Below are positions 26,545 through 34,396 of a stretch of 64,000 nucleotides of DNA, one piece after another. This stretch comes from CAYXSX01 sp964467925 (lineage in GTDB: Bacteria > Pseudomonadota > Alphaproteobacteria > Micavibrionales > Micavibrionaceae): contig CAYXSX010000007.1 in the NCBI GenBank assembly GCA_964467925.1, positions 11,882-75,881 of the forward strand, read 5' to 3'. Made by a program: the position numbers and the translations under genes. Below the pieces are notes generated by a model, which worked only from the letters and a program-made list of their open reading frames with translations, was not told where the DNA came from and did not search any database. Position 1 is the first letter of the stretch. Each line of letters starts with the position of its first letter.

Positions 26545-27711
26545 TTATTTTTTGGTTTTGGAAGAGGTTTTGGAAGGCGGCATAAAAATTTCCGCCGCTT
26601 GACCGGGGAGGGATTCCACATACAGGCTTTGTGAGGGGAATGCGAAGGATGATTTTGCCTTTTTCTCCACGATGTCCTTGATGGCCAGCGCGAAGTTTTC
26701 TTTGACCTCCAGATACTCGCCCCACACGGTGGTTTTGGTGAAGCAATAGACCAGTATGTCGATGGAGCTGGCGTTAAAACTGTCTACTCTTACGAAGGTG
26801 GAGACTTCCTCCGGGCTGGCGAAGGCATCGTTGCCTGCGATGTATTCCGTGATACCGTCGCGAATGGTCTTAAGCTGTTCGATAGTGGTGCCGTAAGTCA
26901 CGCCGATCTTCCAGTAAATCCGGCGGTGGGTCATGCGGGAGAAATTAGTGACCACGGTATCGGAAAGCTGCGAATTGGGGACGTGCACGGGCGCCTTGTC
27001 GAAACGGCGGATTTTAGTGGAGCGGAAACCGATATCCTCCACCGTGCCTTCGACCACGCCCTCCACCATAATCCATTCGCCGGGGTAAAAGCGCTTCTCC
27101 GCGATAATGGTCAGGCCGCCGATAAGGTTTTTGAACAAATCCTGCGCGCCCAGCGCCACCGCCGCGCCGAACAAGCCAAGCCCGGCCAGAAGCGGCCCCA
27201 CCTTGATGCCCCAGATTTCCAGTATCACGGCCGCGCCGATAAAGATCACGATAACCTTCAGCGCCTTGAACAGCCAGCTAACCATCGTATCGGTCAGCAG
27301 AGTGCGCAGGCCGTTTAAAATTCGGCTGACAGGCGTAAGGGCGCGGTGCAGCGCCCAGAAAATCGTAAAGGCGATCAGGGAGCGCTCCAGCTTGATCATA
27401 AAGACGTCCAGCCCGCCCTCAAGGTCCAGATAGCTGGTCGAAAAGAAAATCCCCATAATCACAGGCACGAAACGGATCGGCGGGATCAGCGCGTTGACGA
27501 TTTTATCGTCAATTGGCGTGGTGCTTTTTTCCGCCCAATTATGCAGGTGGTAAAGCACGTATTTGCTGAAAATCCCCCGGAAAATAAGGAACAGCGCGAA
27601 TATGCCGATGGCCACAATAATGCGCCCGACATCCACGCCCATAAATCCCTGTTGCCAAACATCGACAACCTGTTCCCAGAATTTCAGCAATGTGTCTTGC
27701 GATTTTTCCAT
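26545..27711 (-). CDS. MscS-family mechanosensitive channel
   Basis: 388 residues. Membrane channel that opens under tension and releases solutes on osmotic downshift. Four to five hydrophobic segments (near 28-46, 85-105, 120-140, 170-190, 190-210). The pore-lining helix reads AGLGLFGAAVALGAQDLF, followed by the beta domain RFYPGEWIMVEGVVEGTVED and VPNSQLSDTVVTNFSR. It ends in a lysine-rich tail. The subtype (MscS, YbdG-like or other) is not decided. Confidence 0.92.
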   Translation of the reverse strand: MEKSQDTLLKFWEQVVDVWQQGFMGVDVGRIIVAIGIFALFLIFRGIFSKYVLYHLHNWAEKSTTPIDDKIVNALIPPIRFVPVIMGIFFSTSYLDLEGGLDVFMIKLERSLIAFTIFWALHRALTPVSRILNGLRTLLTDTMVSWLFKALKVIVIFIGAAVILEIWGIKVGPLLAGLGLFGAAVALGAQDLFKNLIGGLTIIAEKRFYPGEWIMVEGVVEGTVEDIGFRSTKIRRFDKAPVHVPNSQLSDTVVTNFSRMTHRRIYWKIGVTYGTTIEQLKTIRDGITEYIAGNDAFASPEEVSTFVRVDSFNASSIDILVYCFTKTTVWGEYLEVKENFALAIKDIVEKKAKSSFAFPSQSLYVESLPGQAAEIFMPPSKTSSKTKK

Positions 27712-27739
27712 CGGTCTTTACGGTTGCAAGTTAGTTTTA

Positions 27740-29422
27740 TCAGGCCGCTTTCGCCAGTTTCCCCTCCAGCGCATCGCGGATAAGGGCGGCGGTTTCTTTG
27801 GGGCCGTAAAAGGCGACGAACGGGCCGAAGCGCGGGCCTTCATTTTCGCCCAGCAATACCTGATAAATCGCCTGGAACCACTCGCGCAGTTCTTCTTTCT
27901 CGTAACCGTTTTCTTTTCCGGCTGTGAAAACTTCGGTCATGTAATCGTCTGCTTCAAGGCCTTCATCCATTGTTTCCAATTTCGCGGCAAGGGCGGTTAA
28001 CGCGGCGCGCTCGCGGTCATCGGGCAGGCGGTAGTTTTTCGCGGGCAATACAAAATCACGGTAATAACGCACGGCATATCCGATCAGGCGGTCGAGGAAC
28101 GGCGCGTTTTCGGGGGTCGTACCCGGTTTGTGGTGGGCGATGAACTTCCAGATCACGGCGGGGTCGTCGGTGCTTGCCGCATTCACAAGGTTGAGCAGTA
28201 ACGCAAAGCTCACGGGTGTGTGCTGGCTGTTCGGAATTTTGCCGTCATGGATATACCATGCCGGGTTTTCCAGCACCTTGTCCGGCGTTTGTTCGGGAAG
28301 CTTCTGGGCGAACTGGATGTATTCGTCCACCGCCTTCGGGATCATGTCGAAATACAGCTTCTTGGCCGATGTGGGGCGCAGATACATATAATAGGCAAGG
28401 CTTTCATGCGGGGCGTAGTGCAGCCATTCTTCCACCGCCAGCCCGTTGCCTTTGGATTTGGAAATCTTCTCGCCCTTTTCGTCGAGGAAAAGCTCGTACC
28501 GGAATCCGGCAGGTCCGCGTCCGCCCAGAATTTGCACGATCTTGGCGGCCACTTCGGCGGCGGTAACAAGGTCCTTGCCCGCCATTTCATAGTCGATATC
28601 CATCGCGTACCAGCGCAGGGCCCAGTCCGCACGCCATTGCGCCTTGCATCCGCCGCCAAGAATGTTGTGCGTGAATATTTCGCCGGCTTCGTATCCGCTC
28701 TTGTCCTTTTCGCTGTCGTCCAGCACTTCGAATTCCACCACGCCCTTTGCCGCGTCCACCACGTTGCGCACGATGGCGTTATGCAGAACGACGGGGGAGG
28801 GTTTATCTGCGCCCTTTTTCTGCACGATGGGCAGGATGGGTGAATAGGTTGCCTTTCGCTCGGGGCCGAGGAGGGGGAGGACGGCCTCGCGTACCTCGTC
28901 GTATTTTTGGAGCATCAGCGTGAGCGTTTCATCAAACTGTCCGGTCTTGTAGCAATCTTTGGTCGAGCTTTTGAATTCGTATTCAAACCCGAAGCTGTCG
29001 AGGAATTCACGAAGCTTGGCATTGTTATGTTCGGCGAAGCTCGCGAAATCCGTATCGAACGGGTTGGGAACGGAAGTTAGCGGCACGCCGATCTGGTCGC
29101 GCAAAATTTCCTGATTGGGAATGTTGGTCGGCACTTTGCGGAGCGCGTCCATGTCGTCGGAAAAGCAGATCAGTTTGGTCGGAATGCCCGGTGCAAGGCG
29201 CTGAAAGGCGCGCATAACCATCGTGGTGCGCGCGACCTCGCCGAACGTGCCGATATGCGGCAGGCCCGACGGGCCGTATCCCGTTTCAAATGCGACGTAT
29301 CCCTTGGGGCCGGGTTTTATCTCGCCCTTGTTCATGGCGCGCAGGCGCTTGATCACGCCCTTGGCTTCTTCGAACGGCCAGGCGCGGCATTTTTCGGCTA
29401 TATCTTGCGGTATATCATTCAT
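27740..29422 (-). CDS. lysS: Lysyl-tRNA synthetase, class I
   Basis: 560 residues. Charges tRNA-Lys. Unlike the class II enzyme of most bacteria this is the archaeal-type class I form, usual in Alphaproteobacteria: HIGH-type motif in GPSGLPHIGTFGE near 50 and KISKSKGNG at 318-326. The C-terminal helical anticodon-binding region (ENAPFLDRLIGYAVRYY onwards) is complete. Confidence 0.96.
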   Translation of the reverse strand: MNDIPQDIAEKCRAWPFEEAKGVIKRLRAMNKGEIKPGPKGYVAFETGYGPSGLPHIGTFGEVARTTMVMRAFQRLAPGIPTKLICFSDDMDALRKVPTNIPNQEILRDQIGVPLTSVPNPFDTDFASFAEHNNAKLREFLDSFGFEYEFKSSTKDCYKTGQFDETLTLMLQKYDEVREAVLPLLGPERKATYSPILPIVQKKGADKPSPVVLHNAIVRNVVDAAKGVVEFEVLDDSEKDKSGYEAGEIFTHNILGGGCKAQWRADWALRWYAMDIDYEMAGKDLVTAAEVAAKIVQILGGRGPAGFRYELFLDEKGEKISKSKGNGLAVEEWLHYAPHESLAYYMYLRPTSAKKLYFDMIPKAVDEYIQFAQKLPEQTPDKVLENPAWYIHDGKIPNSQHTPVSFALLLNLVNAASTDDPAVIWKFIAHHKPGTTPENAPFLDRLIGYAVRYYRDFVLPAKNYRLPDDRERAALTALAAKLETMDEGLEADDYMTEVFTAGKENGYEKEELREWFQAIYQVLLGENEGPRFGPFVAFYGPKETAALIRDALEGKLAKAA

Positions 29423-29495
29423 AGCGCGGGAGAATAGCAGGGACTTCGGCGCGATTCAAAGCCTATTTTGGATAAAAGCCCCGGCCTTACGCTAT

Positions 29496-30059
29496 CTACT
29501 GTTGTTCTCTTATGAGATGGTCAATTTCTTCCCGGTATGGCTCTACCACCTTAATATCTGCCTCAGGGGGCGGAATTTTTAAGGTTTTCAGATTTTCTAT
29601 GACATCGGGGGCCATAAGCATTTGTACTTCGGGAGGAAGAGAGGCCATAACTTCCGGAGACATGCCCTGCATGCTTTCTTTCAGTACGTCGAGGTCAATG
29701 TCTTTCACGGTATCGTTAAGGTGTGCTTTCAAAATCCTGTCGCTTTTATCGCCCCAGTTTTCGGCGGAACTATATCCGTGCTTTTTTACGGCTGCATCCA
29801 GCTTTGTATAATAACCAGGCACTTTTTGTTTCATCAGTGCCAGAAGTTCTCTGCTGTTTTTCGTGGTAAGCACTTCTTTATAGTTTTTTCCGGGCCCCAG
29901 AATTTTCGATTCAACCATAATGTTCGACGTATCGCGGTAGCTTCCGATAAATCTTTCTACATCAGCGGATGTAAGGGGCTCTGCGGAATAAGCGGGGGGA
30001 ATAGAAAATATAAACGTTGCGAGGCAGGCCGCGATAAGAACGATTTTAAAGTGTTTCAT
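29496..30059 (-). CDS. Secreted protein of unknown function
   Basis: 187 residues. Sec signal peptide MKHFKIVLIAACLATFIFS with probable cleavage after AYSA (residue about 26). The mature part is helical and resembles DUF2059-like or chaperone-type secreted proteins only vaguely (DVERFIGSYRDTSNIM, LLALMKQKVPGYYTKLDAA); no firm family. Probably periplasmic. Confidence 0.8.
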   Translation of the reverse strand: MKHFKIVLIAACLATFIFSIPPAYSAEPLTSADVERFIGSYRDTSNIMVESKILGPGKNYKEVLTTKNSRELLALMKQKVPGYYTKLDAAVKKHGYSSAENWGDKSDRILKAHLNDTVKDIDLDVLKESMQGMSPEVMASLPPEVQMLMAPDVIENLKTLKIPPPEADIKVVEPYREEIDHLIREQQ

Positions 30060-30519
30060 GAATGCAGGTTCCCGAAAGTATTTTGCACGTTATGTACGGT
30101 GAACTGAATAACAACAAAACTACGCGGTTTATTATTCTCAAAACATAGCCACGTTAATAAAGCTTGGAACTTATCCCGAAAAACATTTCCGTATTGGCTA
30201 ATTATTGGGCTTGAAGTAGTTTTTATTATAATTTAAATAATTATTCCATTTTTTATCCATAATAATAAGCATTGATTGCAGTATTGTTTTAATACTGAAC
30301 TTTTTATCATTATAATTAAGAAAAATTCATATACATATATTTTTGCATAAGTTGACAGGATTTGGTTTGATTCTATATATTCTGCATAACTTGCTCTTAG
30401 ATATGTTCCTGAATTTCAAAAAATCTAATCTATATTTGTGTATTATTTTTAAGTTTTGGAACAAATTAGCGCGCTTAAGCGTTTAAAAGGGCATTGGTGC
30501 AACAACGACGAAAGGAACC
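30060..30519. other. AT-rich intergenic region
   Basis: 460 bases between divergent genes, strongly AT-rich at 30170-30460, without an ORF. A good promoter lies at 30352. From there to the next ATG is about 140 bases of untranslated leader. No riboswitch or terminator recognised. Confidence 0.6.
30352..30381 (+). promoter_or_regulatory. Sigma70-like promoter
   Basis: TTGACA at 30352-30357, then TATATT at 30376-30381 (18-base spacer) or TATATA two bases earlier. Confidence 0.65.
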
Positions 30520-31299
30520 ATGGCACAACGTGTAGCTGAACTGACAGCAGACCAGACACCGGAAGGTGAAATTTCTTATGATAAAATGCGCTCTCAGGTT
30601 GAAAATGTAGAGCGCGAGGCCGCAAAGCAAGGCCAGAAAGCGCAGCGGGAAATTACCGCTACGCACAAGATTACCGGCCTTAGAGGGCTTTTCAGAGCCG
30701 TGACCGGTCGGCCCACGACGGAAACGCGTCGTCATGACCGCATTGCCGATCTTCAGAAATCCTACGGCGAGGTCGTTGATGCGAATGTGCGCGTCAAAGC
30801 GGCTAACGAAAATAACGAAGAAGTCGGCTATGTCGGTGTCCACGAAGGAAGAAGCCGCATGCGTTCTGTTGTGAATCTGAAGGATGAACTCCGTGCCTCT
30901 TCCATCTTTGCCAATATCGTCAAAGGTATTCGCGATACGCTCAAGGATATCTTTTCCCGCAAGAAGGAAGAGCCCGAAGCGGACGACATATATAATGACG
31001 ATATATATAAGACAGAAGAAACTCTTCCCGCCCGGGCCGTGACATCTGAAAAGGAACCGGAAGAGACAATAGAAGAGGCAATACACACGCCGCCTATTGC
31101 TCCTGAATTCGGCCGCGTCCATGAAGGTCAGAACGAAGAGGCTGCCGCGCCCGTAACGGCGGCAAATGATGAGGAGGGTTTGCAACGCGACTTTAACCCT
31201 TCCGCATCCGGTGTGGTGATTATGATGCCCGCCCGTTCGGCTCATGTTGCCGAAAGTGAAAACGCCGCCCCTGAGCCGACACTTTCACGCATCGCCTGA
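30520..31299 (+). CDS. Unknown acidic, helical protein
   Basis: 259 residues, ATG 30520 after AAAGGAACC. The N-terminal half is charged and helical (KMRSQVENVEREAAKQGQKA); the middle is amphipathic (IFANIVKGIRDTLKDIFSRK); the C-terminal 120 residues are Glu/Ala/Pro-rich and probably disordered. No signal peptide or family recognised. Confidence 0.75.
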   Translation: MAQRVAELTADQTPEGEISYDKMRSQVENVEREAAKQGQKAQREITATHKITGLRGLFRAVTGRPTTETRRHDRIADLQKSYGEVVDANVRVKAANENNEEVGYVGVHEGRSRMRSVVNLKDELRASSIFANIVKGIRDTLKDIFSRKKEEPEADDIYNDDIYKTEETLPARAVTSEKEPEETIEEAIHTPPIAPEFGRVHEGQNEEAAAPVTAANDEEGLQRDFNPSASGVVIMMPARSAHVAESENAAPEPTLSRIA

Positions 31300-31303
31300 G
31301 GCT

Positions 31304-32344
31304 TTACCATTCATACCCGATCTTGAGCGCGTATTTGGTATCGTCTTCCTTGATGCCGGGCTCGGGCTCATTATCCCATTCGAAATCGATCTCCGCGCTC
31401 GCCACCAATCCCTTGCGGATGGGAACGCGCAAACCTGTCTTGCTATCAAACAGGAAATCTTCCGTATCATCTGTGGGCACCAGCAATTCGTGGTCGTGAT
31501 AAAAACGTAACGCCTCTCTTATAATATCCTGCTCGTAATCAAGCGCCCATCTTGCGGCGATGCTGTCTTCGGTATCGCCGTCTTCAAATTTCTCGCGCAA
31601 GTAAGTGGGGCCGAACATATATTTCAGCGCCAGATCTTCGCGGTCATAGACCTGATGACCCAGCGCGATACCCGCCTTGGTGCGCAGGTCGATCTGGTCG
31701 ATGTCGTCCTGCTCGAATGACAGCGTGTTGTTGATGAACCATTCCTTGGTGTAGAAATAATCATACGTCCCCTCGACCATACGGTTATCCTCGGTCAGAT
31801 CGCCGTCATCTTCCTCGCGGTGCATCTCCGCCTTAAGTAGCGCGCGGTGCTGTTTATCCGCTCCCCATTCGGCTTTTGTTTGTCCGTCGAGATTGACGGA
31901 TTCTTTTTCCGAGTTTCCGGTTTGAAGGCTGGCGCCGAAATTTATACGTCCCGACCATTTCACTGCGGGTTCTTCTTCCGCATCCGGCTCTTTTATATCG
32001 GGCGCGATTTCGGTCGTGCCGATTTCCATCTCTTCCAGTGCGTTTTGATCGTAGGGCGGTGGACGTAATTTGATTCGTTTTTGCATCGGTGTTTGCGTGG
32101 TTTTTTCAGATGTGGAAGAAGATGAGGCGGAAAAAAAAGATTCATTTCCCATTTTTTCAACCTGCTCCCACGGGATTTGAATCATTTGTCCGAAGTCCGT
32201 TTGCATGTAAAGACCGAGAGGGTTTTGCAGGTTTATGACCTGTCCGCTGATGCGGTCACCATTTGTCAAAGTAACGGTTTCTGCGCGTGCCGCCGCATTC
32301 GAAAGGGCGACCACTATTAAAAGTAGAGCGGCAAAGTATCGCAT
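31304..32344 (-). CDS. DUF481-family outer membrane protein
   Basis: 346 residues. Signal peptide with likely cleavage at AAARA|ET (residue about 21). A short SH3-like beta domain follows (VTLTNGDRISGQVINLQN), then a linker and a DUF481-type beta-barrel with alternating strands (WSGRINFGASLQTGNSEKES). The protein ends KIGYEW, an aromatic-terminated barrel signal for outer-membrane insertion. Function unknown. It converges on the preceding gene with a four-base gap. Confidence 0.88.
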   Translation of the reverse strand: MRYFAALLLIVVALSNAAARAETVTLTNGDRISGQVINLQNPLGLYMQTDFGQMIQIPWEQVEKMGNESFFSASSSSTSEKTTQTPMQKRIKLRPPPYDQNALEEMEIGTTEIAPDIKEPDAEEEPAVKWSGRINFGASLQTGNSEKESVNLDGQTKAEWGADKQHRALLKAEMHREEDDGDLTEDNRMVEGTYDYFYTKEWFINNTLSFEQDDIDQIDLRTKAGIALGHQVYDREDLALKYMFGPTYLREKFEDGDTEDSIAARWALDYEQDIIREALRFYHDHELLVPTDDTEDFLFDSKTGLRVPIRKGLVASAEIDFEWDNEPEPGIKEDDTKYALKIGYEW

Positions 32345-32425
32345 GGGGTTTTTGATACGGTATTTAACACCGGAAATAAAGACCTGATTTATTCATTCTT
32401 ATATTGAAGAAGAATGAAAATTATA

Positions 32426-32548
32426 TTGCACAATCGCAAAAACACGGTAAATTTATATATGTCATGGAGTTCATCTGTGATCGACGCGGCTGCTCAAGGT
32501 CGCATCTCTCCAAAAAAAGGGCATATACCAATGGCTACAAAAACCACT
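32426..32548 (+). repeat. Promoter-leader unit, copy 1
   Basis: TTGCACAATCGCAAAAACAC, then CTGTGATCGACGCGG and GCTCAAGGTCGCATCTC, ending at the start ATGGCTACAA. It aligns along its length with 33016-33133. Confidence 0.8.
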
Positions 32549-32929
32549 GCAAAAAAACCTGCTGCTAAGGCTGCGAAGCCGGCGGCAAAAAAGACTACCA
32601 CTGCGAAGAAAAAACCTGCTGCCAAAAAAACAACCAAAGCTGCTGCTGCGAAAAAGCCTGCCGCTAAAGTTGCGAAAAAGCCTGCTGTGAAAACAGCGGC
32701 AAAAAAGCCGGCAGCAAAAAAGAAAACAACTGCGAAGGCTGCTGCTGCTAAAAAGCCGGCCACCAAAGTTGCAAAGAAACCTGCTGCCAAGAAGAAAACA
32801 ACGGTGAAAGCTGCTGCTGCTAAAAAACCTGCGGCAAAAGTGGCGAAAAAACCTGCTGTGAAAACAGCGGCGAAAAAGCCTGCCGCTAAAAAGCCGGCGG
32901 CGAAGAAACCTGCTGCAAAAAAAAAGTAA
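32531..32929 (+). CDS. Histone H1-like Lys/Ala/Pro-rich protein
   Basis: 132 residues made of KKPAAK-type repeats (ATKTTAKKPAAKAAKPAAKK at the start), with blocks such as KAAAAKKPAAKVAKKPA repeated about three times. The composition is that of bacterial histone H1-like / AlgP-type DNA-binding tails, so nonspecific nucleoid binding is likely. ATG 32531 is chosen; the frame is open upstream to 32461 through the conserved leader (VIDAAAQGRIS), so an N-terminal extension is possible. A strong terminator follows. Internal repeats make length variation between strains likely. Confidence 0.85.
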   Translation: MATKTTAKKPAAKAAKPAAKKTTTAKKKPAAKKTTKAAAAKKPAAKVAKKPAVKTAAKKPAAKKKTTAKAAAAKKPATKVAKKPAAKKKTTVKAAAAKKPAAKVAKKPAVKTAAKKPAAKKPAAKKPAAKKK

Positions 32930-32955
32930 GTAAGGGATTCTTCTCTTTTCTCAAG

Positions 32956-32988
32956 CGCGGAGCAAATTAGCTCCGCGTTTGTTTTTTA
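32956..32988 (+). terminator. Rho-independent terminator of the histone-like gene
   Basis: CGCGGAG, loop CAAATTAG, CTCCGCG, then TTTGTTTTTT. Nearly the same hairpin is repeated at 33181. Confidence 0.9.
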
Positions 32989-33015
32989 CGGGGCCCGGCG
33001 GGTGAAAAATACCTC

Positions 33016-33133
33016 TTGTCGAATCGTAAAAAAGGCGTAGCATTTTAATTGTCACTGGATCTCACCCGTGATCGCCGCGACCGCTCAAGGCCGCATTTCA
33101 AGAGGCACATGAAAATGGCTGGCACTACAAAGA
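33016..33133 (+). repeat. Promoter-leader unit, copy 2 (diverged)
   Basis: TTGTCGAATCGTAAAAAAGG, then CCGTGATCGCCGCGACCG and CTCAAGGCCGCATTTC, ending in ATGGCTGGCACTAC. Wobble-type differences from copy 1 (GGT/GGC, ATC/ATT, TCT/TCA) suggest that the segment was once translated. Confidence 0.8.
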
Positions 33134-33153
33134 AACCAAAACCTAAGAAGTAA
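33115..33153 (+). CDS. 12-residue Lys/Pro peptide, diminished paralogue
   Basis: ATG 33115, stop TAA 33151-33153; peptide MAGTTKKPKPKK. It stands where the histone-like gene starts in copy 1 and has AAGAGGC upstream. A 14-codon frame beginning GTG 33068 stops at TGA 33110, just before it. It may be a real microprotein or a decayed gene. Confidence 0.4.
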   Translation: MAGTTKKPKPKK

Positions 33154-33180
33154 TCTGCCTATCTTAAGTATTCTAACCAA

Positions 33181-33210
33181 ACGCGGGGCAAATTAGTCCC
33201 GCGTTTTTTA
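33181..33210 (+). terminator. Rho-independent terminator, copy 2
   Basis: ACGCGGGGCAAATTAGTCCC then GCGTTTTTTA. The loop CAAATTAG is shared with the terminator at 32956. Confidence 0.85.
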
Positions 33211-33492
33211 TTGGCCGAGTGCGGCTCTAGGTTGTTCGTATTCTGCGGGGTCGGTTCTCGCACCGCTTATTGATCTTCTGACGGAGATAACTGCTTCGGT
33301 AATACTGTGATGTCCCTCAACAGCTATAAGTGTCTCTGTATCTTCTCCACTATCGATGGCGTCTCCTGCGACAGCGCCTAGGACATCTCGCAAACGTGGC
33401 CCTTCTGCCACCATGCCGGGTATAGTAGTAAGTACAATTTTAAAATTTCCTGTGGCGTCTTCGCGTGTTGCCACAGCCATTTCGTGTGCCAT
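33208..33492 (-). CDS. Small unknown protein
   Basis: 94 residues from ATG 33492, with AAAGGGG upstream. Alternating strands and a helix (MAVATREDATGNFKIVLTTI, DTETLIAVEGHHSITEAVIS) suggest a small alpha/beta domain; the C-terminus is polar. The stop lies within the terminator of the convergent unit. No family recognised. Confidence 0.7.
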   Translation of the reverse strand: MAHEMAVATREDATGNFKIVLTTIPGMVAEGPRLRDVLGAVAGDAIDSGEDTETLIAVEGHHSITEAVISVRRSISGARTDPAEYEQPRAALGQ

Positions 33493-33553
33493 TTTGAACC
33501 CCTTTCTGTTCTTTTTCCCATAGCATAACCACATATTTGGGGTCTCGGCAAGC

Positions 33554-33582
33554 TTGCTTTATGTTAATTTTTCATGTATATA
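33554..33582 (+). promoter_or_regulatory. Sigma70-like promoter
   Basis: TTGCTT at 33554-33559, 17-base spacer, TATATA at 33577-33582, 31 bases before the next start. Confidence 0.55.
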
Positions 33583-33613
33583 CATAATAAATCAACCAAC
33601 AAAAAGAGAGAAA

Positions 33614-34348
33614 ATGACTTCAGGAGATAATAATAGATCGGCTTTCGTGAGGGCTGCCGCCGGGGGAGGCGCATTTCAGGTTAAAAGAGAGCAACCTATG
33701 CCTCTTGAGCATTTACACGTTCGGCGCCTTGTTTTGTTTCGTGATCCGACGCGGCCCGAGTTTCCTGATGTACAACCTGAAATAGGAATCGTTCAGAAAA
33801 TTTTTTATGCAGGAAAACAAAACAGACAGCATGGTGTTTTGGTTGTTCTACCTGTTTCAAGCTTGAAAGGTTTTAAGTCACAGGTTCCTTTTACTACTTT
33901 TGTGAATAAGACAGATCAGCGTGAAAAAACGGAGATGGGACTAAATCCCAATTATAATTATCAAATTGGCCATTATTTGAGCTCTCGTTCTAGGCAGCAG
34001 CTTGAAGATTCAATTCGTGTTATTCCTGTTGTTCCTGCTGTGCTTGATTTGGATGAACAGGGACGTTTCCATGCTCTTGGAAGATGCCCCGATGAAATAT
34101 GGTCGCGCCTGCAGGACAAGCTAAACCGCTTTTTTGAACAAAACCCTGATGCGGAAAGGCAGTTGTTGCATGATGCAACGCGCGCTTATGCACATCGTGA
34201 GAACTTGGGAGCTTTAGCTTATAAACCGCAAGAGCGTGTTGACCGAATTCAAGGTGTAGAGGTCGTTACCAGAAAATCACGCCGTGTAGGTGCTTCTCGA
34301 CAAACGGGTGGTGGTTCTAAGCCGGATGGCGGCACTGAACCGGCTTAA
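33614..34348 (+). CDS. Unknown soluble protein
   Basis: 244 residues from ATG 33614 (AAAGAGAG upstream). The central part is strand-rich (HVRRLVLFRDPTRPEFPDV, HGVLVVLPVSSLKG); the middle to C-terminal part is helical (IWSRLQDKLNRFFEQ); the tail is Gly/Ser-rich. There is no signal peptide. The central part could be a PemK/SH3-like barrel that handles a ligand, but no signature supports that. Confidence 0.75.
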   Translation: MTSGDNNRSAFVRAAAGGGAFQVKREQPMPLEHLHVRRLVLFRDPTRPEFPDVQPEIGIVQKIFYAGKQNRQHGVLVVLPVSSLKGFKSQVPFTTFVNKTDQREKTEMGLNPNYNYQIGHYLSSRSRQQLEDSIRVIPVVPAVLDLDEQGRFHALGRCPDEIWSRLQDKLNRFFEQNPDAERQLLHDATRAYAHRENLGALAYKPQERVDRIQGVEVVTRKSRRVGASRQTGGGSKPDGGTEPA

Positions 34349-34396
34349 ACCCCATTTAAGGTTCTCTTTTTCTTATATTTGCCCTATATCTTTCCC

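Noticed and set aside
32494..32790. Ala/Val/Phe-rich minus-strand ORF that looks like a membrane protein
   Set aside because: It is the mirror of the Lys/Ala repeats of the histone-like gene; composition is forced by the other strand.
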